A stretch of DNA of 64,000 bases, from contig NW_027473314.1 in NCBI RefSeq assembly GCF_050947335.1, positions 2,790,001-2,854,000 of the forward strand, in the 5' to 3' direction. Position numbers and translations under genes: made by a program. Under the pieces are notes generated by a model, which saw only the letters and a list, made by a program, of their open reading frames with translations, had not been told where the DNA came from and searched no databases. Positions 47,901 to 63,050 of the stretch are shown here, one piece after another. This DNA is from Megachile rotundata. Its lineage: Eukaryota; Arthropoda; Insecta; Hymenoptera; Megachilidae. The first letter of the stretch is position 1. Each line of letters opens with the position of its first letter.

Positions 47901-50900
47901 ATCACAATCTCACAATCACAATCACACAATCACAATCATACAATCACAATCATACAATCATAATCATACAATCGCAATCATGCAATCACAATCCTACAGA
48001 AACAATCATACAATCACTACCATACAATCACAATCATTCAATCACAATCATACCATCACGATCATACAATCACAATCATGCAATCACAATCATACAATCA
48101 CAATCATACAATCACAATCATACAATCACAATCAAACAATCACAATCATACAATCACAATCATACAATCGCAATCATAAAATCACAATCATACAATAACA
48201 ATCATACCATCACAATCATACAATCACAATCAGACAATCACAATCATACAATCGCAATAAAAGAATCACAATCATACAATCACAATCATACAATCACAAT
48301 CATACAATCACAATCATACAATCACAATCATACAATCACAATCATACAATCACAATCATACAATCACAATCTCACAATCACAATCATACAGTCACAATCA
48401 TACAATCACAATCATAGAATCACAATCATACAATCACAATCTCACAATCACGATCATACAATAACGATCATACAATCACAATCATACAATCACAATCATA
48501 CAATCGCAATCTTACAATCACAAACATACAGAAACAATCATGCAACCACCATCATACAATCACAATCATACAATCACAATCATACAATCACAATCATACA
48601 ATCACAATCATACAATCACAATCATACAATCACAATCATACAATCACAATCATACAATCACAATCATACAATCACAATCATACAATCACAATCATACAAT
48701 CACAATCATACAATCACAATCATACAATCACAATCTCACAATCACAATCATACAATCACAATCATACAATCATAATCATACAATCGCAATCATGCAATCA
48801 CAATCATACAGAAACAATCATACAATGACTATCATACAATCACAATAATACAATCACAATCATACAATCACAATCTTACAATCACAATCATACAATCACA
48901 ATCATACAATCACAATCATACAATCACAATCATACAACCGCAATCAAAGAGTCACAATCATACGATCACAATCATACAATCACAATCATACAATCACAAT
49001 CATACAATCGCAATCATACAATCACAATCATACAATTACTATCATACAATCACAATCACTCAATCGCAATCATACAATCACAATCTCACAATCACGATCA
49101 TACAATCACAATCTCATAATCACAATCACACAATCACAATCATACAATCACAATCATACAGTCATAATCATACAATCGCAATCATGCAATCACAATCATA
49201 CAATAACAATCATACGATCACAATCATACAATCACAATCATACAATCACAATCAAACAGTCAGAATCATACAATCACAATCATACAATCACGATCATACA
49301 ATCACGATCATACAATCACGATCATACAATCACAATCATACCATCACAGTCATACAATTACAATCATACAATCACAATCATACAATCATAATCACAAAAT
49401 CACAATCATACAATCAGAATCATACAATCACAACCATACAATCACTATCATACAATCACAGTCATACAATCACAATCATACAATCACAGTCATACAATCA
49501 CAATCATACAATCACAATCATACAATCACAATCATACAATCACAGTCATACAATCACAATCATACAATCACAGTCATACAATCACAATCATACAGTCACA
49601 ATCTCACAATCACGATCATACAATAACGATCATACAATCGCAATCATACAATCACAATCATACAATCACAATCATACAATCACAATCAGACAATCACAAT
49701 CATACAATCGCAATCAAAGAATCACAATCATACAATCACAATCATACAAGGACAATCATACAATCACAATCGTACAGTCACAATCATACAATCGCAATCA
49801 CACAACCACAATCTTACAATCACAATCATACGATCATAAACATACAATCACAATCATACAATCACAATCATACAATCACAATCATACAATCACAATCATA
49901 CCATCACAATCATACAATCACAATCATGCACTCACAATCATACAATCACAATCATGCAATCACAATCATACAATCACAATCAAACAATCACAATCGTACA
50001 ATCACAATCATACAATCGCAATCATAAAATCACAATCATACAATCACAATCAGACAATCACAATCATACAATCACAATCATACAATCACAATCATACAAT
50101 CACAATCATACAATCACAATCATGCAATCACAATCATACAATCGCAATCATACAATCACAATCATACAATTACTATCATACAATCACAATCATTCAATCG
50201 CAATCATACAATCACAATCTCACAATCACGATCATACAATCACGATCATACAATCACAATCTCACAATCACAATCACACAATCACAATCATACAATCACA
50301 ATCATACAATCATAATCATACAATCGCAATCATGCAATCACAATCATACAATCACAATACTACAATCACAATCATACAATCACAATCTCACAATCACGAT
50401 CATACAATAACGATCTTACAATCACAATCATATAATCACAATCATACAATCGCAATCATACAATCACAAACATACAGAAACAATCATACAACCACTATCA
50501 TACAATCACAATCATACAATCACAATCATACAATCACAATCACACAATCACAATCATACAATCGCAATCATGCAATCACAATCATACAATCGCAATCATA
50601 CAATCACAATCATACAATCACAATCATACAATCACAATCATACAATCACAATCTCACAATCACGATCATACAATAACGATCATACAATCACAATCATACA
50701 ATCACAATCATACAATCGCAATCATACAATCACAAACATACAGAAACAATCATACAACCACTATCATACAATCACAATCATACAATCACAATCATACAAT
50801 CACAATCATACAATCACAATCATACAATCACAATCATACAATCACAATCATGCAGTCACAATCATGCAATCACAATCATACAATCACAATCATACAATCA

Positions 50901-53900
50901 CAATCATACAATCACAATCATACAATCACAATCATACAATCACAATCATACAATCACAATCATACAATCACAATCATACAATCACAATCATACAATCACA
51001 ATCATACAATCACAATCAGACAATCACAATCATACAATCACAATCATACAATCGCAATCATAAAATCACAATCATACAATAACAATCATACCATCACAAT
51101 CATACAATCACAATCAGACAATCACAATCATACAATCGCAATAAAAGAATCACAATCATACAATCACAATCATACAATCACAATCATACAATCACAATCA
51201 TACAATCACAATCATACAATCACAATCTCACAATCACAATCATACAGTCACAATCATACAATCACAATCATAGAATCACAATCATACAATCACAATCTCA
51301 CAATCACGATCATACAATAACGATCATACAATCGCAATCATACAATCACAATCATACAATTACTATCATACAATCACAATCATACAATCACAATCATACA
51401 ATCACAATCATACAATCACAATCAAACAATCACAATCATACAATCACAATCATACAATCACAATCATACAATCACAATCAAACAATCACAATCATACAAT
51501 CACAATCATACAATCGCAATCATAAAATCACAATCATACAATAACAATCATACCATCACAATCATACAATCACAATCAGACAATCACAATCATACAATCG
51601 CAATAAAAGAATCACAATCATACAATCACAATCATACAATCACAATCATACAATCACAATCATACAATCACAATCATACAATCACAATCATACAATCACA
51701 ATCTCACAATCACAATCATACAGTCACAATCATACAATCACAATCATAGAATCACAATCATACAATCACAATCTCACAATCACGATCATACAATAACGAT
51801 CATACAATCACAATCATACAATCACAATCATACGATCGCAATCATACAATCACAAACATACAGAAACAATCATGCAACCACCATCATACAATCACAATCA
51901 TACAATCACAATCATTCAATCACAATCATACAATCACAATCATACAATCACAATCATACAATCACAATCATACAATCACAATCATACAATCACAATCATA
52001 CCATCACAATCATACAATCACAATCATGCAACCACAATCATACAATCACAATCATACAATCACAATCATACAATCACAATCAAACAATCACAATCATACA
52101 ATCACAATCATACAATCGCAATCATAAAATCACAATCATACAATCACAATCAGACAATCACAATCATACAATCACAATCATACAATCACAATCATACAAT
52201 CACAATCAAACAATCACAATCATACAATCACAATCATACAATCGCAATCATTCAATCGCAATCATACAATCGCAATCAAAGAATCACAATCATACGATCA
52301 CAATCATACAATCACAATCATAAAATCACAATCATAAAATCACAATCATACAATCGCAATCATACAATCACAATCATACAATTACTATCATACAATCACA
52401 ATCATTCAATCGCAATCATACAATCACAATCTCACAATCACGATCATACAATCACGATCATACAATCACAATCTCACAATCACAATCACACAATCACAAT
52501 CATACAATCACAATCATACAATCATAATCATACAATCGCAATCATGCAATCACAATCCTACAGAAACAATCATACAATCACTATCATACAATCACAATCA
52601 TTCAATCACAATCATACCATCACAATCATACAATCACAATCATGCAATCACAATCATACAATCACAATCATACAATCACAATCATACAATCACAATCAAA
52701 CAATCACAATCATACAATCACAATCATACAATCGCAATCATAAAATCACAATCATACAATAACAATCATACCATCACAATCATACAATCACAATCAGACA
52801 ATCACAATCATACAATCGCAATAAAAGAATCACAATCATACAATCACAATCATACAATCACAATCATACAATCACAATCATACAATCACAATCATACAAT
52901 CACAATCATACAATCACAATCTCACAATCACAATCATACAGTCACAATCATACAATCACAATCATAGAATCACAATCATACAATCACAATCTCACAATCA
53001 CGATCATACAATAACGATCATACAATCACAATCATACAATCACAATCATACAATCGCAATCTTACAATCACAAACATACAGAAACAATCATGCAACCACC
53101 ATCATACAATCACAATCATACAATCACAATCATACAATCACAATCATACAATCACAATCATACAATCACAATCATACAATCACAATCATACAATCACAAT
53201 CATACAATCACAATCATACAATCACAATCATACAATCACAATCATACAATCACAATCATACAATCACAATCATACAATCACAATCATACAATCACAATCT
53301 CACAATCACAATCATACAATCACAATCATACAATCATAATCATACAATCGCAATCATGCAATCACAATCATACAGAAACAATCATACAATGACTATCATA
53401 CAATCACAATAATACAATCACAATCATACAATCACAATCTTACAATCACAATCATACAATCACAATCATACAATCACAATCATACAATCACAATCATACA
53501 ACCGCAATCAAAGAGTCACAATCATACGATCACAATCATACAATCACAATCATACAATCACAATCATACAATCGCAATCATACAATCACAATCATACAAT
53601 TACTATCATACAATCACAATCACTCAATCGCAATCATACAATCACAATCTCACAATCACGATCATACAATCACAATCTCATAATCACAATCACACAATCA
53701 CAATCATACAATCACAATCATACAGTCATAATCATACAATCGCAATCATGCAATCACAATCATACAATAACAATCATACGATCACAATCATACAATCACA
53801 ATCATACAATCACAATCAAACAGTCAGAATCATACAATCACAATCATACAATCACGATCATACAATCACGATCATACAATCACGATCATACAATCACAAT

Positions 53901-54160
53901 CATACCATCACAGTCATACAATTACAATCATACAATCACAATCATACAATCATAATCACAAAATCACAATCATACAATCAGAATCATACAATCACAACCA
54001 TACAATCACTATCATACAATCACAGTCATACAATCACAATCATACAATCACAGTCATACAATCACAATCATACAATCACAATCATACAATCACAATCATA
54101 CAATCACAGTCATACAATCACAATCATACAATCACAGTCATACAATCACAATCATACAGT
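44989..54160 (+). repeat. D5 higher-order repeat, copy 2 (about 9.2 kb)
   Basis: This copy tracks copy 1 with several in-register differences. There is a 196-bp (14-monomer) deletion at about 46,230. The 2,366-bp segment is single. A net 182 bp (13 monomers) is gained at about 50.1-50.4 kb. From about 52.2 kb it departs from the copy-1 order and repeats the 46.8-49.6-kb material again, with markers at 52544, 53090 and 53748. At about 54,160 it passes into D6-type sequence just after a D2-type block. Confidence 0.8.
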
Positions 54161-54884
54161 CACAATCATACAATCACAATCATACAATCACAATCATACA
54201 ATCACAATCATAGAATCACAATCATAGAATCACAATCATACAATCACAATCATACAATCACAATCATACAATCACAATCATACAATCACAATCATACAAT
54301 CACAATCATACAATCACAGTCATACAATCACAATCATACAGTCACAATCATACAATCACAATCATACAATCACAATCATAAAATCACAATCATACAATAA
54401 CAATCATACGAACACAATCATACAATCACAATCATACAATCACAATCAAACAGTCAGAATCATACAATCACGATCATACAATCACGATCATACAATCACG
54501 ATCATACAACCACAATCATACCATCACAGTCATGCAATTACAATCATACAATCACAATCATACAATCATAATCACAAAATCACAATCATACAATCACAAT
54601 CATACAATCACAACCATACAATCACAGTCATACAATCACAATCATACAGTCACAATCATACAATCACAATCATACAATCACAATCATACAATCACAATCA
54701 TACAATCACAATCATACAATCACAATCATAGAATCACAATCATACAATCACAATCATACAATCACAATCATACAATCGCAATCATACAATCGCAATCAAA
54801 GAATCACAATCATACGATCACAATCATACAATCACAATCATACAATCACAATCATACAATCGCAATCATACAATCACAATCATA
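54161..54884 (+). repeat. Bridge between D5 and D6
   Basis: This is a short mosaic after the 53748 block. It includes a D2-like run with CATACGAACACAATC near 54,407, CAAACAGTCAG near 54,448 and three CACGATC monomers. It ends with the CAATCGC and CAATCAAAGAATC pair that precedes every D6 unit start. It contains nothing but satellite monomers. Confidence 0.65.
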
Positions 54885-54930
54885 CAGAAACAATCATACA
54901 ACCTTAATTATACAACCACAATCATACGAT
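54885..54930 (+). repeat. Rare TTAATTA-bearing variant monomers, copy 2
   Basis: This has the same GAAACAATC, CCTTAATTATAC and CAACCACAATC succession as at position 71. It marks the start of D6 copy 1. Confidence 0.9.
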
Positions 54931-57900
54931 CACAATCATACAATCACAATCATACAATCACAATCATACAATCACAATCATACAATCACAATCATAGAAT
55001 CACAATCATACAATCACAATCATACAATCACAATCATACAATCACGATCATACAATCACGATCATACAATCACGATCATACAATCACGATCATACAATCA
55101 CAATCATACCATCACAGTCATACAATTACAATCATACAATCACAATCATACAATCATAATCACAAAATCACAATCATACAATCACAATCATACAATCACA
55201 ACCATACAATCACAATCATGCAATCACAATCATACAATCACAATCATACAATCACAGTCATACAATCACAATCATACAATCACAATCATACAATCACAAT
55301 CATACATTCACAATCATACAATCACAATCATACAATCACAGTCATACAATCACAATCATACAATCACAGTCATACAATCACAATCATACAGTCACAATCA
55401 TACAATCACAATCATACAATCACAATCATACAATCACAATCATACAATCACAATCATAGAATCACAATCATACAATCACAATCATACAATCACAATCATA
55501 CAATCACAATCAGACAATCACAATCATACAATCGCAATCAAAGAATCACAATCATACAATCACAATCATACAAGGACAATCACACAATCACAATCGTACA
55601 GTCACAATCATACAATCGCAATCACACAACCACAATCTTACAATCACAATCATACGATCATAAACATACAATCACAATCATACAATCACAATCATACAAT
55701 CACAATCATACAATCACAATCATACAATCACAATCATATAATCACAATCATACAATCACAATCATACAATCACAATCATACAATCACAATCATACAATCA
55801 AAATCATACAATCACAATCATACAATCACAATCATACAATCACAATCATACAATCGCAATCAAAGAATCACAATCATACGATCACAATCATACAATCACA
55901 ATCATACAATCACATTCATACAATCACAATCATACAATTACTATCATACAATCACAATCATACAATCACAATCATACAATCACAATCATACAATCGCAAT
56001 CATACAATTACAATCATACAATCACAAACATACAGAAACAATCATACAATCACTATCGTACAATCACAATCATACAATCACAATCATACAATCACAATCA
56101 TACAATCACAATCATACAATCCCAATCATACAATCACAATCATACAGTCACAGTCATGCAATCACAATCATACAATCACAATCATACAATCACAATCATA
56201 CAATCACAATCATACAATCACAATCATACAATCACAATCATACAATCACAATCATACAATCACAATCATACAATCACAATCATACAATCACAATCATACA
56301 ATCACAATCATACAATCAAAATCATACAATCACAATCATACAATCACAATCATACAATCACAATCATACAATCACAATCATACAATCACAATCATACAAT
56401 CACAATCATACAATCACAATCATACAATCACAATCATACAATCACAATCATACAATCGCAATCAAAGAATCACAATCATACGATCACAATCATACAATCA
56501 CAATCATACAATCACAATCATACAATCGCAATCATACAATCACAATCATACAATTACTATCATACAATCACAATCACTCAATCGCAATCATACAATCACA
56601 ATCTCACAATCACGATCATACAATCACAATCTCATAATCACAATCACACAATCACAATCATACAATCACAATCATACAGTCATAATCATACAATCGCAAT
56701 CATGCAATCACAATCATACAATAACAATCATACGATCACAATCATACAATCACAATCATACAATCACAATCATACAATCACAATCAAACAGTCAGAATCA
56801 TACAATCACAATCATACAATCACGATCATACAATCACGATCATACAATCACGATCATACAATCACAATCATACCATCACAGTCATACAATTACAATCATA
56901 CAATCACAATCATACAATCATAATCACAAAATCACAATCATACAATCACAATCATACAATCACAACCATACAATCACTATCATACAATCACAGTCATACA
57001 ATCACAATCATACAATCACAGTCATACAATCACAATCATACAATCACAATCATACAATCACAATCATACAATCACAGTCATACAATCACAATCATACAAT
57101 CACAGTCATACAATCACAATCATACAGTCACAATCATACAATCACAATCATACAATCACAATCATACAATCACAATCATACAATCACAATCATAGAATCA
57201 CAATCATACAATCACAATCATACAATCACAATCATACAATCACAATCATACAATCACAATCATACAATCACAATCATACAATCACAATCATACAATCACA
57301 ATCATAGAATCACAATCATACAATCACAATCATACAATCACAATCATACAATCACAATCATACAATCACAATCATATCATCACAGTCATACAATCACAAT
57401 CATACAATCACAGTCATACAATCACAATCATACAATCACAATCATACAATCGCAATCATACAATTGCAATCATACAATCACAAACATACAGAAACAATCA
57501 TACAATCACTATCATACAATCACAATCATACAATCACAATCATACAATCACAATCATACAATCACAATCATACAATCACAATCATACAATCACAATCATA
57601 CAATCACAATCATACAATCACAATCTCACAATCACAATCATACAATCACAATCATACAATCACAATCATACAATCATAATCATACAATCGCAATCATGCA
57701 ATCACAATCATACAGAAACAATCATACAATCACTATCATACAATCACAATCATACAATCACAATCATACCATCACAATCTTACAATCACAATCATGCAAT
57801 CACAATCATACAATCACAATCATACAATCACAATAATACAATCACAATCATACAATCACAATCTTACAATCACAATCATACAATCACAATCATACAATCA

Positions 57901-58538
57901 CAATCATACAACCGCAATCAAAGAATCACAATCATACGATCACAATCATACAATCACAATCATACAATCACAATCATACAATCGCAATCATACAATCACA
58001 ATCATACAATTACTATCATACAATCACAATCACTCAATCGCAATCATACAATCAAAATCTCACAATCACGATCATACAATCACAATCTCATAATCACAAT
58101 CACACAATCACAATCATACAATCACAATCATACAGTCATAATCATACAATCGCAATCATACAATCACAATCATAGAATCACAATCATACAATCACAATCA
58201 TACAATCACAATCATACAATCACAATCATACAATCACAATCATACAATCACAATCATAGAATCACAATCATACAATCACAATCATACAATCACAATCATA
58301 CAATCGCAATCATACAATCGCAATCAAAGAATCACAATCATACGATCACAATCATACAATCACAATCATACAATCACAATCATACAATCGCAATCATACA
58401 ATCACAATCATACAATCACAATCATACAATCGCAATCATACAATCGCAATCAAAGAATCACAATCATACGATCACAATCATACAATCACAATCATACAAT
58501 CACAATCATACAATCGCAATCATACAATCACAATCATA
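54885..58538 (+). repeat. D6 higher-order repeat, copy 1 (3,654 bp)
   Basis: The unit is 261 monomers from one TTAATTA marker to the next. In order it holds the TTAATTA marker, four CACGATC monomers at about 55,041-55,090, CATACAAGGACAATC near 55,571, a long near-consensus run at about 56,156-56,450, an ACAATAACAATC block at 56702, CAAACATACAG near 57,481, and a GAAACAATC monomer near 57,714. It also contains the longest spurious open frame of the window (55218-57836). Confidence 0.87.
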
Positions 58539-58584
58539 CAGAAACAATCATACAACCTTAATTATACAACCACAATCATACGAT
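58539..58584 (+). repeat. Rare TTAATTA-bearing variant monomers, copy 3
   Basis: This has the same marker succession as at 54885, exactly 3,654 bp downstream. It opens D6 copy 2. Confidence 0.9.
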
Positions 58585-60079
58585 CACAATCATACAATCA
58601 CAATCATACAATCACAATCATACAATCACAATCATACAATCACAATCATAGAATCACAATCATACAATCACAATCATACAATCACAATCATACAATCACG
58701 ATCATACAATCACGATCATACAATCACGATCATACAATCACGATCATACAATCACAATCATACCATCACAGTCATACAATTACAATCATACAATCACAAT
58801 CATACAATCATAATCACAAAATCACAATCATACAATCACAATCATACAATCACAACCATACAATCACAATCATGCAATCACAATCATACAATCACAATCA
58901 TACAATCACAGTCATACAATCACAATCATACAATCACAATCATACAATCACAATCATACATTCACAATCATACAATCACAATCATACAATCACAGTCATA
59001 CAATCACAATCATACAATCACAGTCATACAATCACAATCATACAGTCACAATCATACAATCACAATCATACAATCACAATCATACAATCACAATCATACA
59101 ATCACAATCATAGAATCACAATCATACAATCACAATCATACAATCACAATCATACAATCACAATCAGACAATCACAATCATACAATCGCAATCAAAGAAT
59201 CACAATCATACAATCACAATCATACAAGGACAATCACACAATCACAATCGTACAGTCACAATCATACAATCGCAATCACACAACCACAATCTTACAATCA
59301 CAATCATACGATCATAAACATACAATCACAATCATACAATCACAATCATACAATCACAATCATACAATCACAATCATACAATCACAATCATATAATCACA
59401 ATCATACAATCACAATCATACAATCACAATCATACAATCACAATCATACAATCAAAATCATACAATCACAATCATACAATCACAATCATACAATCACAAT
59501 CATACAATCGCAATCAAAGAATCACAATCATACGATCACAATCATACAATCACAATCATACAATCACATTCATACAATCACAATCATACAATTACTATCA
59601 TACAATCACAATCATACAATCACAATCATACAATCACAATCATACAATCGCAATCATACAATTACAATCATACAATCACAAACATACAGAAACAATCATA
59701 CAATCACTATCGTACAATCACAATCATACAATCACAATCATACAATCACAATCATACAATCACAATCATACAATCCCAATCATACAATCACAATCATACA
59801 GTCACAGTCATGCAATCACAATCATACAATCACAATCATACAATCACAATCATACAATCACAATCATACAATCACAATCATACAATCACAATCATACAAT
59901 CACAATCATACAATCACAATCATACAATCACAATCATACAATCACAATCATACAATCACAATCATACAATCAAAATCATACAATCACAATCATACAATCA
60001 CAATCATACAATCACAATCATACAATCACAATCATACAATCACAATCATACAATCACAATCATACAATCACAATCATAC

Positions 60080-61693
60080 AATCACAATCATACAATCACA
60101 ATCATACAATCACAATCATACAATCGCAATCAAAGAATCACAATCATACGATCACAATCATACAATCACAATCATACAATCACAATCATACAATCGCAAT
60201 CATACAATCACAATCATACAATTACTATCATACAATCACAATCACTCAATCGCAATCATACAATCACAATCTCACAATCACGATCATACAATCACAATCT
60301 CATAATCACAATCACACAATCACAATCATACAATCACAATCATACAGTCATAATCATACAATCGCAATCATGCAATCACAATCATACAATAACAATCATA
60401 CGATCACAATCATACAATCACAATCATACAATCACAATCATACAATCACAATCAAACAGTCAGAATCATACAATCACAATCATACAATCACGATCATACA
60501 ATCACGATCATACAATCACGATCATACAATCACAATCATACCATCACAGTCATACAATTACAATCATACAATCACAATCATACAATCATAATCACAAAAT
60601 CACAATCATACAATCACAATCATACAATCACAACCATACAATCACTATCATACAATCACAGTCATACAATCACAATCATACAATCACAGTCATACAATCA
60701 CAATCATACAATCACAATCATACAATCACAATCATACAATCACAGTCATACAATCACAATCATACAATCACAGTCATACAATCACAATCATACAGTCACA
60801 ATCATACAATCACAATCATACAATCACAATCATACAATCACAATCATACAATCACAATCATAGAATCACAATCATACAATCACAATCATACAATCACAAT
60901 CATACAATCGCAATCAAAGAATCACAATCATACGATCACAATCATACAATCACAATCATACAATCACAATCATACAATCGCAATCATACAATCACAATCA
61001 TACAATTACTATCATACAATCACAATCACTCAATCGCAATCATACAATCACAATCTCACAATCACGATCATACAATCACAATCTCATAATCACAATCACA
61101 CAATCACAATCATACAATCACAATCATACAGTCATAATCATACAATCGCAATCATGCAATCACAATCATACAATAACAATCATACGATCACAATCATACA
61201 ATCACAATCATACAATCACAATCATACAATCACAATCAAACAGTCAGAATCATACAATCACAATCATACAATCACGATCATACAATCACGATCATACAAT
61301 CACGATCATACAATCACAATCATACCATCACAGTCATACAATTACAATCATACAATCACAATCATACAATCATAATCACAAAATCACAATCATACAATCA
61401 CAATCATACAATCACAACCATACAATCACTATCATACAATCACAGTCATACAATCACAATCATACAATCACAGTCATACAATCACAATCATACAATCACA
61501 ATCATACAATCACAATCATACAATCACAGTCATACAATCACAATCATACAATCACAGTCATACAATCACAATCATACAGTCACAATCATACAATCACAAT
61601 CATACAATCACAATCATACAATCACAATCATACAATCACAATCATAGAATCACAATCATACAATCACAATCATACAATCACAATCATACAATC
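60080..61693 (+). repeat. 784-bp tandem duplication inside D6 copy 2
   Basis: Bases 60080-60909 correspond to 60864-61693 at a spacing of 784 bp (56 monomers). Flanking mismatches are 60079 against 60863 and 60910 against 61694. Each half holds an ACAATAACAATC block, at 60370 and 61154. D6 copy 1 has the block only once, so the event postdates the separation of these units. Confidence 0.83.
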
Positions 61694-63004
61694 ACAATCA
61701 TACAATCACAATCATACAATCACAATCATACAATCACAATCATACAATCACAATCATAGAATCACAATCATACAATCACAATCATACAATCACAATCATA
61801 CAATCACAATCATACAATCACAATCATATCATCACAGTCATACAATCACAATCATACAATCACAGTCATACAATCACAATCATACAATCACAATCATACA
61901 ATCGCAATCATACAATTGCAATCATACAATCACAAACATACAGAAACAATCATACAATCACTATCATACAATCACAATCATACAATCACAATCATACAAT
62001 CACAATCATACAATCACAATCATACAATCACAATCATACAATCACAATCATACAATCACAATCATACAATCACAATCATACAATCACAATCTCACAATCA
62101 CAATCATACAATCACAATCATACAATCACAATCATACAATCATAATCATACAATCGCAATCATGCAATCACAATCATACAGAAACAATCATACAATCACT
62201 ATCATACAATCACAATCATACAATCACAATCATACCATCACAATCTTACAATCACAATCATGCAATCACAATCATACAATCACAATCATACAATCACAAT
62301 AATACAATCACAATCATACAATCACAATCTTACAATCACAATCATACAATCACAATCATACAATCACAATCATACAACCGCAATCAAAGAATCACAATCA
62401 TACGATCACAATCATACAATCACAATCATACAATCACAATCATACAATCGCAATCATACAATCACAATCATACAATTACTATCATACAATCACAATCACT
62501 CAATCGCAATCATACAATCAAAATCTCACAATCACGATCATACAATCACAATCTCATAATCACAATCACACAATCACAATCATACAATCACAATCATACA
62601 GTCATAATCATACAATCGCAATCATACAATCACAATCATAGAATCACAATCATACAATCACAATCATACAATCACAATCATACAATCACAATCATACAAT
62701 CACAATCATACAATCACAATCATAGAATCACAATCATACAATCACAATCATACAATCACAATCATACAATCGCAATCATACAATCGCAATCAAAGAATCA
62801 CAATCATACGATCACAATCATACAATCACAATCATACAATCACAATCATACAATCGCAATCATACAATCACAATCATACAATCACAATCATACAATCGCA
62901 ATCATACAATCGCAATCAAAGAATCACAATCATACGATCACAATCATACAATCACAATCATACAATCACAATCATACAATCGCAATCATACAATCACAAT
63001 CATA

Positions 63005-63050
63005 CAGAAACAATCATACAACCTTAATTATACAACCACAATCATACGAT
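63005..63050 (+). repeat. Rare TTAATTA-bearing variant monomers, copy 4
   Basis: This has the same marker succession as at 58539, 4,466 bp downstream. It opens D6 copy 3. Confidence 0.9.

Larger units (their letters stand above)
58539..63004 (+). repeat. D6 higher-order repeat, copy 2 (4,466 bp)
   Basis: The unit is 319 monomers long and repeats the marker order of copy 1 (58872, 59810, 60370, 61916, 62260). It is 812 bp longer. Of this, 784 bp is a tandem duplication of the ACAATAACAATC block (60370 and 61154) and 28 bp are two single-monomer gains, one between the 59810 and 60370 markers and one between the 61916 and 62260 markers. Elsewhere the two copies look almost identical. Confidence 0.87.

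Noticed and set aside
55218..57836. 872-codon open frame starting at an ATG variant monomer
   Set aside because: The frame starts where a TACAATC monomer became TGCAATC and ends at a substituted stop. The peptide is only the 14-residue translation of the satellite. The same peptide is read in the other two + frames, and there is no start context, domain or codon bias. It is not a gene.
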